A stretch of 19,967 nt of DNA from an uncultured Hungatella sp. (GCA_959018155.1 CAUEKH010000007.1:1-19967), one strand, 5' to 3'. Counted from the stretch's first letter, positions 5,731 through 13,155 are shown. The notes: generated by a model not told the origin, from the letters alone. A program made the numbers and translations.

Positions 5731-7437
5731 TTGGGAACACGGAAGAAAATGCCGGCCGGCATGATTAGAGAACGGGTTCTGGGAGAAGTTTTAAAGGAAA
5801 TGCCAGAGTGCTTTGGCGATGAAACTGAGGTACAGGAAGTGAGATATCTTTTTGAAAAGCTTCAGACAGCAGAAGACGACAAACTGATGGAACTCTCCCA
5901 TATTTTGCGCCAGAAAATTAAAAATTCGCCGCTGGAGGAGGAAGTAGATAAATTTTCCTATACCGACAGCAGTGAAAAATATCTCGAACAGAACCGTGCA
6001 GTTGATAATACCCTGATTGGGTATCTGAAAAATAAAAAGGAAGAAGTCAGGGCTTCTATTGAGGAAAAAAAGAAGAAGGATGAGACGCAGCGGGAGGAAT
6101 CCTGGGAGCAGAGTTCCTGCCTTTTGAAGCTGTTTCGCATTGGCCGTCTGATGGAATGCCGCGAAGAGATTTTTTCTCTGATTGAGGCGCCAGTACCGGA
6201 ACTGGCCGTCATCACCTCCCCGGTTTCTCCTGATTTCAGCTGGCAGGCGGCCGCGGTGCGCAGCTGGCTGATGCGTGCGGCTGAAGAAGAAAAAGTTAAG
6301 AGCAGCGATAACAGTGAGGTAAAAAAGACCGCCACCAGCGACGGTTTTCATAACTTTAACTGCGCTGTTTTCTGTTCCCTTTTAGAGCGTCAGGATTTGG
6401 GTTATGTGACGGAAGAACTACCGGGGCAGTGGAAGATCAGGAATCGTTCAGAACTGGTCAGGCTTCTCAAAGTGCGGGATGAGACGGTATCCAGAAGAGC
6501 AGGGATAAACGGCCCGGAAGATCCGATATTAAACGGAGAACTCTGGAATTATATCCGCAGCCGTGACGGGGAAGAATCCGGTATTCTGGCGGATTTCATT
6601 TCCGCCGAGGAAAATATTTTTGAAAATAGTTCCTTTACAGAACAATTTTTTGACCCGGAAACAGGAACGCCGTTCTGGAAAACATTGGAACGGGAGATTC
6701 ATGACAGGTTCTGGCAGGCTGTTTCGGGCGCCAGGGGAAGTGTGCTGGAAAATCAGTGTCAACAGATTATCCTGAGAATTCAGGGGCTGCTGCTGGCGCA
6801 GGAAGGAATTGACACAGTAAAAAGACGGTACAACCGGGTCTGCAGATGGGAACATACGATAGATGCGAAACACGAAAAGGCCCGAAAATCATTTTCCAGG
6901 TATGAAGAGCAGTTAAAAATACTCTGTGATTATAAATATGCCATCTGTGCAGGCTATTCCGCCACCGAGGCAGAAAAAATATTTACGATGCTGAAAGAGA
7001 CGATGGCAGAACTCAATGAAACAGAGCCAGGGGAATCAGCGCTGATAAATGAACTGCTGGAACGCCTGAGCCAGTTAAAACATTCCTTACAGCGGTTAGA
7101 AGATGACCTCTGCCACATGGAACTGTCAGAAGAGCTGGAGGAGAAGGCCATTTCCCATTTGTGGGAGGAAAGAAATCTGGCGAATTTAAGTCTGGATGAA
7201 CTGGAGGATCTGATAAAAACCTCTGAGTCCGCTTCAGAAGGACAGATGCTGGAACAGATGAAAACCGTCCTGATTGAACTGGGAACCCAGAACTGGGGAA
7301 ATGAATTAAATGAGCTGCCTAAAAAAGTCAGGGAAGGTTTTATCGAACAGCACAAAAGCGCTCTGTACAGAAAGGGCCGGGAACTGGTCGCGTCAGGCTT
7401 ATTTGCCAGGGAACTTGAGAAGCTGAAAAAGGGATAA
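5731..7437 (+). CDS. Large coiled-coil-rich protein of unknown function
   Basis: A 568-aa protein that I do not recognise. It is highly charged and almost wholly helical, with a Glu/Lys-rich coil at about residues 100-126, further heptad-like helices at about 400-520, and no signal peptide, membrane segment or P-loop. I start it at TTG 5731 because GGAGGGAG (5716-5723) sits 7 nt upstream and the previous stop ends at 5726; ATG 5749 is the alternative but has only a weak GGAAG at 3 nt. A longer open frame upstream overlaps the phosphoesterase and is not supported. Being sandwiched between two metallophosphoesterases suggests a scaffold or adaptor role, which is inference only. Confidence 0.7.
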   Translation: MGTRKKMPAGMIRERVLGEVLKEMPECFGDETEVQEVRYLFEKLQTAEDDKLMELSHILRQKIKNSPLEEEVDKFSYTDSSEKYLEQNRAVDNTLIGYLKNKKEEVRASIEEKKKKDETQREESWEQSSCLLKLFRIGRLMECREEIFSLIEAPVPELAVITSPVSPDFSWQAAAVRSWLMRAAEEEKVKSSDNSEVKKTATSDGFHNFNCAVFCSLLERQDLGYVTEELPGQWKIRNRSELVRLLKVRDETVSRRAGINGPEDPILNGELWNYIRSRDGEESGILADFISAEENIFENSSFTEQFFDPETGTPFWKTLEREIHDRFWQAVSGARGSVLENQCQQIILRIQGLLLAQEGIDTVKRRYNRVCRWEHTIDAKHEKARKSFSRYEEQLKILCDYKYAICAGYSATEAEKIFTMLKETMAELNETEPGESALINELLERLSQLKHSLQRLEDDLCHMELSEELEEKAISHLWEERNLANLSLDELEDLIKTSESASEGQMLEQMKTVLIELGTQNWGNELNELPKKVREGFIEQHKSALYRKGRELVASGLFARELEKLKKG

Positions 7438-7459
7438 ATCCCGAGAGAAAGGATTGCTT

Positions 7460-8203
7460 ATGATTTTTGTCACAGGAGACTGCCACGGCCGGTATGAGCG
7501 GCTCGATTCCAGACATTTTACTGAGCAGGAAGAAATGGATCGCCAGGATTACGTAATTGTCTGCGGAGATTTCGGTTACTGGGACCGTTCGGCAGAACAG
7601 GAATACTGGTTAAACTGGCTGGAACGAAAAGATTTCACCCTGCTGTTTGTGGATGGCAATCATGAAAATTTTGACATGCTGGAAGAACTCCCCATGAAAG
7701 AGTGGAATGGCGGAAATGTTCAGTTTATCAGGGAAAATGTAATCCGCCTGATGCGCGGACAGATGTACCAGCTGCAGGGCAAACGCTTTTTCACCTTTGG
7801 CGGGGCGAAAAGCCATGACATCCAGGATGGAATTTTAAAACGGGAAGATCCAAATTTAAGGGAAAAGGTGCTGAGACTCGAAGAAGCCGGCGCCCGGTAC
7901 AGAATCGAACATCTTTCCTGGTGGAAAGAAGAACTGCCTTCATCAGAGGAAATGGAAGCGGGATTTGCCTGTCTGACCCGCCATGACTGGAAATGTGATT
8001 ATATCATTACCCACTGCGCCCCCACCAGCCTTCAGGCGGCCTTCTCCCTTGGAACTTACCACCCGGATATTCTGACAGACTATTTAGAAGAGATTCAGAA
8101 AAGGTGTCAGTACCGGGAGTGGTATTTCGGCCATTACCATCAGAATCTGAGAGTGGATGGGAAACATCAGATGTTGTATGAGGAAATCCTCAGAATTGTA
8201 TAA
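7460..8203 (+). CDS. Calcineurin-like metallophosphoesterase 2
   Basis: A 247-aa metallophosphoesterase from a different subfamily than the one at 5097. Metal ligands: D7-x-H9 (GDCHG), GDFGYW at 36-41, GNHEN at 66-70, H185 in THCAPT, and GHYH at 224-227. The internal GGAKSHD at 114-120 and WWKEELP at 154-160 are features I associate with Firmicute and phage phosphoesterases of this type; their substrate is unknown. ATG 7460 is preferred over TTG 7454 because AAAGGA ends at 7453, 6 nt before the ATG. It lies 22 nt after the coiled-coil gene, in the same operon. Confidence 0.87.
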   Translation: MIFVTGDCHGRYERLDSRHFTEQEEMDRQDYVIVCGDFGYWDRSAEQEYWLNWLERKDFTLLFVDGNHENFDMLEELPMKEWNGGNVQFIRENVIRLMRGQMYQLQGKRFFTFGGAKSHDIQDGILKREDPNLREKVLRLEEAGARYRIEHLSWWKEELPSSEEMEAGFACLTRHDWKCDYIITHCAPTSLQAAFSLGTYHPDILTDYLEEIQKRCQYREWYFGHYHQNLRVDGKHQMLYEEILRIV

Positions 8204-8253
8204 AAAACATGCTAAAATCAAACGCATACATTAAATAATAAAGGAGTCAGACG

Positions 8254-8598
8254 ATGCTGTATCCTTATATGACATTGGACGATATGACAGAAATCGTGCA
8301 TTCAGAAGTACTTCCTGACGGGAGGGTAAAGGTTATCATGGAGACTCCCGATGAATTGGATTTTTTTCACAATGCGGTCTGTTACCTTCCCGAGATGCGA
8401 TGGGAAAAGATTTTCGGATATACGGAAGAAGAACTGTGTTTTTTTCACCGGCTGATTAAGAGTAACAGAGATTCCATCATGCGCTATGCGGCTCAGGGCG
8501 GGCGTAACAGCACTGCGCAGGAACAGGAAAAAATCTGGTCAATTTCTGAACTTGCCGCGAAGCTTGCCAGAAAGGAGGCGGTCAGCTATGAGATTTGA
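8254..8598 (+). CDS. Small unknown protein (114 aa)
   Basis: I do not recognise this protein. It is acidic and soluble, with a short beta-strand start (EVLPDGRVKVIME at 18-30), a central motif around YLPEMRWEKIFGYTEEEL, and a helical C-terminus. AAAGGAG lies 8 nt before the ATG. The 50-nt gap after the second phosphoesterase is AT-rich and contains TGCTAAAAT at 8210-8218, which could serve as an extended -10, but no -35 is seen. Its last 11 nt overlap the next gene, indicating coupled translation. Its size and coupling are compatible with a partner or antitoxin-like role, but nothing in the sequence shows it. Confidence 0.65.
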   Translation: MLYPYMTLDDMTEIVHSEVLPDGRVKVIMETPDELDFFHNAVCYLPEMRWEKIFGYTEEELCFFHRLIKSNRDSIMRYAAQGGRNSTAQEQEKIWSISELAAKLARKEAVSYEI

Positions 8599-9292
8599 GT
8601 GTACCCTGCACAAAATACATAAGAAAATGAGGACTGCCGACGGCAGATGGATTCTGGAAGTGGATCCGATTCTGCCAGGTCTTAAGGAACTCCAGATAGA
8701 CGATAAAGCCGGCAGCCTTCCATCACAAGGATCCATCTATCTTCTGATTATGGGAAATGAGGGTTCAGAGGTATACAATATTGAACAGCGCCATTTAAGA
8801 GGCAGTGTCCTTTTTACAGCAGAACTTTCCTTTCAAAATAAAGAAAAGATAAAAACGGATGCTGCCGTTCTCACCTGTGGGAAACTGTGGAAGCTTCGAG
8901 ATAACATCCCGGATGTGTGGTCAGAATTACTGGCAGAAACATTGAAACTGTTTCCGGATCCGGGCTCTGAGGCCCGCTTTTTAGACCAGTACTGGAAAGA
9001 CCTTCTCAAGTCAAAACCTGTTGTGCCAATAGAAAGAAAAAGAGGGATCCCATTCCGCCTTCTTGAAGCTTATTTTATAGAAGAAAAGAAACGGTATCCC
9101 TTTATGAATTTATGGAAAATGGAGAAGCTATGGAACTGGGTTGTGAAGAAGGCGCCGGATCGGATTATTTCGGATGATATTATTTTTCTTAAAAATGGAG
9201 AAATCTATGTTTTGCCAGAGCGTCTGGAAATGTGCTATCTCGATTATCTTGCAGAAAATGCACCGTCGGGCATCGTTTCTTTTACTTTATAA
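8588..9292 (+). CDS. Unknown protein (234 aa), last gene of the operon
   Basis: I do not recognise this protein. The start at ATG 8588 is chosen for AAGGAGG at 8572-8578 (9-nt spacing) and a coupled overlap with the preceding gene; the open frame extends upstream to 8486 but lies inside that gene. It has a beta-rich N-terminal half (about 1-115, with DGRWILEVDPILPGL and GSIYLLIMG strands) and a helical, Trp/Lys-rich second half (PFMNLWKMEKLWNWVVKK at about 171-188). No signal peptide is present. Its final 11 nt overlap the 3' end of the convergent phosphoesterase gene. Confidence 0.65.
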   Translation: MRFECTLHKIHKKMRTADGRWILEVDPILPGLKELQIDDKAGSLPSQGSIYLLIMGNEGSEVYNIEQRHLRGSVLFTAELSFQNKEKIKTDAAVLTCGKLWKLRDNIPDVWSELLAETLKLFPDPGSEARFLDQYWKDLLKSKPVVPIERKRGIPFRLLEAYFIEEKKRYPFMNLWKMEKLWNWVVKKAPDRIISDDIIFLKNGEIYVLPERLEMCYLDYLAENAPSGIVSFTL

Positions 9293-10304
9293 ATTCTTCC
9301 ACAGCCTTTTTCCAGTATTCTTCCGGGATGTATGGCCAGATACAGTCCCCGGTCTCCTCCCGGCATATTTCCATGGCGCGGGAAAGGACTCTTCCATGAC
9401 TGATTATATTTCCGCGAAGGCTGTATTCGGTAATCATGCTCCAGTATGGTGCGTATTTGTCAAGTCCTTCCTCATATATTTCACGGATCACCTTATCTGT
9501 GTCATAATTCAGGCTGATGAATTCCTCGGACCATATCTCTTCGTTCTTGTACGGATTGTTCTTGTACGGATTGTTCTTGTACGGATTGTTCTTGTACGAA
9601 TTGTTCTTGTACGGATTGTTCTCGTACAGATTGTTCTCGTATGGATTGTCCTTATACGGATTATTTTCACACAGACTACGTTCCTGGACACTGTTTTTTC
9701 GCAGATTCTCCCCTCTCAGAATTAAAAACTGTGCTCTGTCGCCGTGATAGAGAGGCATACCGACAGAGCCTGGATTTATGGTACATTTTCCCTCATATTC
9801 GATCCTGCTCTGGACATGGGAATGAGCGCAGAGAATCAGAGGAGTTTGTACAGAATCCATAATCTTATAGGTGTTTTCGCTGTTTGGCAGCATTTTTTCA
9901 TTTATCCGGTAAGGAGAACCGTGACAGGCTGTGATGGGCGGAAGACCGTCGAGTATGATCTCCTCCGAAGGATTCAGGCTTTGAAAGAAATCTAAGTCCT
10001 TCTGTTTTAAATGCCGGTATTCATACAGGAAGGTGCCTGTAGTTGAATTCCCGGCCTTCCATGAAGGATTTACGGTATTTTGACAATCCAGCCAGTAATT
10101 TTCTTTATTTCCACGAATGAAATAACACTGATAATTGCTCTGTAACTCATATAAGATTTCCATGGTCCGTTCTGGATAAGGCAGTTCTCCGATATAATCG
10201 CCAAGAAATATAAAGGTAGTAATGTGACGCGAGTATGCTTCTTTTAAACAGGCATTTAAGGCAACGTAATTACCGTGAATGTCTGCAAGGACTGCTGCAG
10301 TCAT
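9282..10304 (-). CDS. Calcineurin-like metallophosphoesterase 3 (ApaH/YfcE-like) with NNPYK repeat insertion
   Basis: A 340-aa phosphoesterase of the Metallophos_2 type. Metal motifs: D8-x-H10-GN, GDYIG at 35-39, GNKE at 66-69 (the usual His is Lys, as in part of this branch), H128 in ACHGSP, AHSH at 160-163, and the INPGSVG strand at 176-182. Residues 213-254 interrupt the C-terminal part with Asn/Tyr/Lys-rich pentapeptides (NNPYK and variants) encoded by a 15-bp tandem repeat, so the length may vary between strains. AGGAGAAA precedes the ATG at 10304, and a good promoter sits at 10357-10385. It converges with the operon at 5097-9292. Being the third phosphoesterase in 5 kb suggests a common substrate class, which is inference. 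Confidence 0.85.
   Translation of the reverse strand: MTAAVLADIHGNYVALNACLKEAYSRHITTFIFLGDYIGELPYPERTMEILYELQSNYQCYFIRGNKENYWLDCQNTVNPSWKAGNSTTGTFLYEYRHLKQKDLDFFQSLNPSEEIILDGLPPITACHGSPYRINEKMLPNSENTYKIMDSVQTPLILCAHSHVQSRIEYEGKCTINPGSVGMPLYHGDRAQFLILRGENLRKNSVQERSLCENNPYKDNPYENNLYENNPYKNNSYKNNPYKNNPYKNNPYKNEEIWSEEFISLNYDTDKVIREIYEEGLDKYAPYWSMITEYSLRGNIISHGRVLSRAMEICREETGDCIWPYIPEEYWKKAVEEFIK
9543..9677 (-). repeat. 15-bp minisatellite encoding NNPYK pentapeptides
   Basis: Nine tandem 15-bp units on the plus strand. Those at 9543, 9558, 9573 and 9603 are identical (GTTCTTGTACGGATT), the one at 9588 has one change, those at 9618, 9633 and 9648 have a few, and the one at 9663 is degenerate. The period is a multiple of three, so copy-number change keeps the reading frame. 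Homogeneous units at the left and decay toward the right suggest recent expansion at one end. Confidence 0.9.
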
Positions 10305-10356
10305 AGTTTTTCTCCTGTGTTTTGAGGGGGCGGATGCCGATTTTCTGGTGTTTTTA

Positions 10357-10385
10357 ATTGTATCATCATTCTATTTCTTTTACAA
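10357..10385 (-). promoter_or_regulatory. Promoter of metallophosphoesterase 3
   Basis: On the minus strand, TTGTAA (10385-10380) and TACAAT (10362-10357) are spaced by 17 bp, upstream of the ATG at 10304. It lies in the 252-nt gap shared with the divergent HTH gene. Confidence 0.6.
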
Positions 10386-10433
10386 TTATGAGACATATAT
10401 AAATAGTCACCCTCAAGGTAATATGGAATCAAT

Positions 10434-10463
10434 TTTACACTTCGATCAAGATAGTAGTGTAAT
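10434..10463 (+). promoter_or_regulatory. Promoter with overlapping operator-like palindrome
   Basis: TTTACA at 10434-10439 and TGTAAT at 10458-10463 (18-bp spacing) each match consensus at 5 of 6. The inverted repeat TTACACT-N14-AGTGTAA (10435-10441 and 10456-10462) covers both hexamers, so a dimeric regulator could occlude the promoter. The gene it drives encodes an HTH protein, so autoregulation is plausible. Confidence 0.5.
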
Positions 10464-10556
10464 CAGTCTGAAAATATGGTAGATTTAAATAGATACCAAT
10501 AATTCACACAGCAGCTGGTAAATTGTCCGGCAGAGACAAACGTGGGAGATTGAGAT

Positions 10557-11357
10557 ATGAAGAGCAGAATGATTGAAGAATCGGTGATTCAGGCGGTTCT
10601 TACTGATTATGAATCCACCCGGTCGATAAACAAAACAGTGGAAAAACTCCAGGGGAAATTTGGTAAAAATATTACTGTTCCATTGGTTAAGAGAATTTTG
10701 ATTACATATGGCAGATACAGTGACAATTTGACGAGAAAAGCAGGGGCACTTCTGGAAAAAGGAAAATCCATCAGGGAAATATGCGAGGAACTGGGGCTTT
10801 CAAAAAGTACGGTTATCAACAGCCTCCCGTACCATAATGGAATCACACCGGTGGACGCTGCTGCAGATAAGCCTGTGGGATCAGATTCGACGGCAGAAGC
10901 AGCCGGATTAATGGAAGACACTGCAGATTCAAATACAGAAAATAATATTGACGGCTTCAATTTAGTGGATAAATCAAAACCAGATTGTGTAAAAACGGTT
11001 CAGTCAGAAAAGAATTTGTGGATAAATGAGGTAGCCGGTGAATCAGCTGTCACTCTGAACGGAATTTCCTTAGACAGCCTCTGGCAGATTATTACCTCCC
11101 GCCAGGGAGAACAGTTTTATACGGTCAAGAATCTTCCGTTCACGTATGAAGTCCGCGGCGGGGAGCTGTTTACCGACCGCAGGGACCGTTCCATCACAAA
11201 GAGTACCTTTGAAGCCGCGTTTAAGAAGCTGGCGGCAAATCCCGGGACCATAACGGGGCCAAAGAAGCTAAATGTCTACGGTGGCCCGTACGTGTGGGCG
11301 GTTTTGAAAGGAATTGGAGTAATTGGCGCAGACGGTGGAAATGATACCTCAAAATGA
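10557..11357 (+). CDS. HTH protein with an uncharacterised C-terminal domain
   Basis: A 266-aa protein in two parts. Residues 1-95 are helical and include a clear helix-turn-helix at 68-92 (KSIREICEELGLSKSTVINS), similar to recognition helices of resolvase- or sigma-like proteins. A polar linker (about 96-160) follows. The C-terminal domain (165-256) has LDSLWQIITSRQGEQFYTV, PFTYEVRGGELFTDRR and GGPYVWAVLKGIG, which I cannot assign to a named family. The start is supported by GGGAG at 10544-10548, 8 nt from the ATG. It is probably a DNA-binding regulator, possibly of its own palindromic promoter. It lies just upstream of murC on the same strand but about 155 nt away, with promoter-like sequence between them. 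Confidence 0.7.
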   Translation: MKSRMIEESVIQAVLTDYESTRSINKTVEKLQGKFGKNITVPLVKRILITYGRYSDNLTRKAGALLEKGKSIREICEELGLSKSTVINSLPYHNGITPVDAAADKPVGSDSTAEAAGLMEDTADSNTENNIDGFNLVDKSKPDCVKTVQSEKNLWINEVAGESAVTLNGISLDSLWQIITSRQGEQFYTVKNLPFTYEVRGGELFTDRRDRSITKSTFEAAFKKLAANPGTITGPKKLNVYGGPYVWAVLKGIGVIGADGGNDTSK

Positions 11358-11413
11358 CGTCTCAAAACCGTAGCTTTTATGCCTGTTTCACGATATAATA
11401 AAGTAGAAAGAAG

Positions 11414-11442
11414 TTGACTTTGACGGGGAAAAGCTGTAAAAG
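11414..11442 (+). promoter_or_regulatory. Candidate promoter of murC
   Basis: TTGACT at 11414-11419 and TAAAAG at 11437-11442 are spaced by 17 bp, about 70 nt before the murC ATG. A TATAAT at 11394-11399 is a second candidate -10 but has no credible -35. Confidence 0.4.
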
Positions 11443-11513
11443 TAAGGGGAAAGAAAACCGCTGCGTATCAGGGATTGCGCAGCCATAATCAAATATTAAG
11501 GATGGATAAGAGT

Positions 11514-12893
11514 ATGTATCAGATTGATTTTCATAAACCGGAGGCAGTACATTTTATTGGAATTGGCGGTATCAGCATGAGCGGACTTGCTGAAATCCTG
11601 GCAGATGAGGGATTTACAGTTTCCGGATCGGATTCCCATGAGTCGGAACTGACAGACCATCTGGCGGCAAAGGGCATTCGTGTGGCCTACGGACAGAGAG
11701 CAGAGAATATTACGGACGGGATTGATGTGGTGGTATACACAGCAGCGGTTCACCCCGATAACCCGGAATTTATGGCGGCAAAGGAGAAGGGACTTCCCAT
11801 GTTAAGCCGTGCCGAGCTGTTAGGCCAGATGATGAAGAATTACAGGAATGCGGTAGCAGTGTCGGGAACCCACGGCAAGACGACGACCACCTCCATGATT
11901 ACAGAGGTGCTGCTGGCGGCTGATGCGGACCCCACCATTTCCGTAGGGGGAATTTTAAATTCTATCGGAGGAAATATCCGCGTCGGCGGTCCGGAACTTT
12001 TTGTAACCGAGGCGTGTGAATATACCAACAGCTTCCTGTCATTTTTCCCGACCATGGAGGTGATTCTGAATGTGGAGGCGGACCATCTCGACTTTTTCAA
12101 GGATCTGGACGATATCCGCCATTCCTTCCGGCTGTTTGCGGAGAAGCTGACTGAAAAGGGCGTTCTGATTATCAACAGCGATATTAAAGACTGGACGGAA
12201 CTGGCGAAAGGACTGCCGTGCCGTGTGGTTACTTTTGGAAAGGCCGAGGGCAGCCGCTATACGGCAGAGAATGTGAAGTATGATGAGATGGCGCGGCCCA
12301 CATACGATTTATACGATAACGGGGAACTGGTGGATACTATTTCCCTGGGGGTGGCAGGGGAACATAATGTGTATAACTCCTTAGCTGCCGTCGCTGTGTG
12401 CCGGGAACTGGGAATCAGCGTGGAGATGATCAAAAAGGGATTGCTTAAGTTTACCGGAACCAACCGCAGGTTTGAGAAGAAAGGCGAACTGGGCGGCGTG
12501 ACGATTATCGACGATTACGCCCACCATCCACAGGAGATTCGGGCTACGTTATCCACAGCGGTGAATTATCCACATAAGAAACTCTGGGTGGTATTTCAGC
12601 CCCACACTTATACACGGACAAAGGCATTTCTTGATGAATTTGCGAAGAGCCTGTCCATGGCGGATGAAGTGATCCTGGCTGATATCTATGCGGCGAGGGA
12701 AACCGACAATTTAGGCATCAGTTCGATGGATATTGCCCGAAAAATAGAGGATTTAGGGGGAAAAGCCCACTATATCCCTTCCTTTGATGAAATCGAAACA
12801 TTTATTTTAGAAAATTGTATACACGGTGATTTGTTGATAACTATGGGGGCTGGAGACATTGTAAAAGTTGGAGAAAAGCTGTTAGGTCTCTAG
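11514..12893 (+). CDS. murC: UDP-N-acetylmuramate--L-alanine ligase
   Basis: Cytoplasmic ATP-dependent ligase that adds L-alanine to UDP-MurNAc, the first amino acid step of peptidoglycan precursor synthesis. At 459 aa it is full length for MurC. The N-terminal nucleotide-sugar motif GIGGISMSG is at residues 16-24, the ATP P-loop GTHGKTTT at 118-125, the ligase motif NVEADHLDFF at 186-195, and the C-terminal domain motif DDYAHHPQEI follows at about 340-350. ATG 11514 is chosen because its MYQIDFHKP opening is typical of clostridial MurC and AAGGA lies upstream; an open frame extends to TTG 11475 and includes another ATG at 11502. It is followed by the DnaA-box cluster and a hairpin terminator rather than by other mur genes. 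Confidence 0.95.
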   Translation: MYQIDFHKPEAVHFIGIGGISMSGLAEILADEGFTVSGSDSHESELTDHLAAKGIRVAYGQRAENITDGIDVVVYTAAVHPDNPEFMAAKEKGLPMLSRAELLGQMMKNYRNAVAVSGTHGKTTTTSMITEVLLAADADPTISVGGILNSIGGNIRVGGPELFVTEACEYTNSFLSFFPTMEVILNVEADHLDFFKDLDDIRHSFRLFAEKLTEKGVLIINSDIKDWTELAKGLPCRVVTFGKAEGSRYTAENVKYDEMARPTYDLYDNGELVDTISLGVAGEHNVYNSLAAVAVCRELGISVEMIKKGLLKFTGTNRRFEKKGELGGVTIIDDYAHHPQEIRATLSTAVNYPHKKLWVVFQPHTYTRTKAFLDEFAKSLSMADEVILADIYAARETDNLGISSMDIARKIEDLGGKAHYIPSFDEIETFILENCIHGDLLITMGAGDIVKVGEKLLGL

Positions 12894-12911
12894 TTATCCA
12901 CATTATCCACA
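12894..12911 (+). promoter_or_regulatory. Tandem DnaA boxes, cluster 1
   Basis: Two perfect consensus DnaA boxes TTATCCACA, abutting, at 12894-12902 and 12903-12911. They begin at the base after the murC stop codon. Confidence 0.88.
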
Positions 12912-12924
12912 TAGTTTTCAACAT

Positions 12925-12965
12925 TTTATGTAAAGAAGCTATGTGGATTTTCTGATTTACATAAA
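12925..12965. other. 10-bp inverted repeat between the DnaA-box clusters
   Basis: TTTATGTAAA at 12925-12934 and its exact complement TTTACATAAA at 12956-12965 enclose 21 nt containing TGTGGAT, a partial reverse DnaA box. The segment is AT-rich and could form a cruciform or be a protein-binding palindrome. Confidence 0.5.
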
Positions 12966-12995
12966 TTAATGTCTCACAATTTTGTAAATCCAGAT

Positions 12996-13031
12996 TTTAT
13001 GGGGGATTCGACAGGATTCCCCATAAATTTT
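12996..13031 (+). terminator. Probable murC terminator hairpin
   Basis: TTTATGGGGGAT at 12996-13007 pairs with ATTCCCCATAAA at 13016-13027 (12 bp, one G-T) around an 8-nt loop, followed by TTTT. The T-run is short, so strength is uncertain. Confidence 0.55.
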
Positions 13032-13048
13032 AAAATTATGTAGACCTG

Positions 13049-13092
13049 TTGTCCACATTATCCACATTATCCACAATCATTTTGGTGGATAA
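13049..13092 (+). promoter_or_regulatory. DnaA boxes, cluster 2, upstream of the helicase-loading genes
   Basis: Three abutting 9-mers: TTGTCCACA (13049-13057, one mismatch), then perfect TTATCCACA at 13058-13066 and 13067-13075. An inverted near-box (TTATCCACC on the minus strand) is at 13084-13092. They end about 10 bp upstream of the candidate -35 of the DnaD-protein promoter, consistent with DnaA control of that promoter. Confidence 0.85.
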
Positions 13093-13101
13093 GTGCTCCT
13101 A

Positions 13102-13130
13102 TTTCATTTTAGAAAAACTTATGGTATGAT
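13102..13130 (+). promoter_or_regulatory. Extended -10 promoter of the DnaD-protein gene
   Basis: TGGTATGAT at 13122-13130 is an extended -10 (TGn plus TATGAT). The -35 position holds only a weak TTTCAT at 13102-13107, 17 bp upstream. A weak -35 next to DnaA boxes suggests regulator dependence. Confidence 0.5.
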
Positions 13131-13155
13131 AAGGGCATGACGGAAAGGTGAGGTT

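Noticed and set aside
8486..8587. Upstream start for the 234-aa protein
   Set aside because: The stretch lies inside the 114-aa gene, and AAGGAGG precedes the ATG at 8588.
9543..9677. CRISPR array
   Set aside because: The repeats are contiguous 15-bp units without spacers and lie in frame inside a phosphoesterase gene.
9509..9747. Small repetitive proteins (RTIRT or LYGLF type) encoded in other frames of the minisatellite
   Set aside because: They are by-products of the 15-bp repeat being open in several frames; they lack ribosome sites and overlap a clear enzyme gene.
12894..13092. The DnaA-box cluster as the chromosomal origin oriC
   Set aside because: No dnaA, dnaN, recF, rpmH or gidA-type gene is adjacent, and the flanking genes are murC and helicase-loading genes. 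A regulatory or titration site fits better, although skew analysis was not possible.
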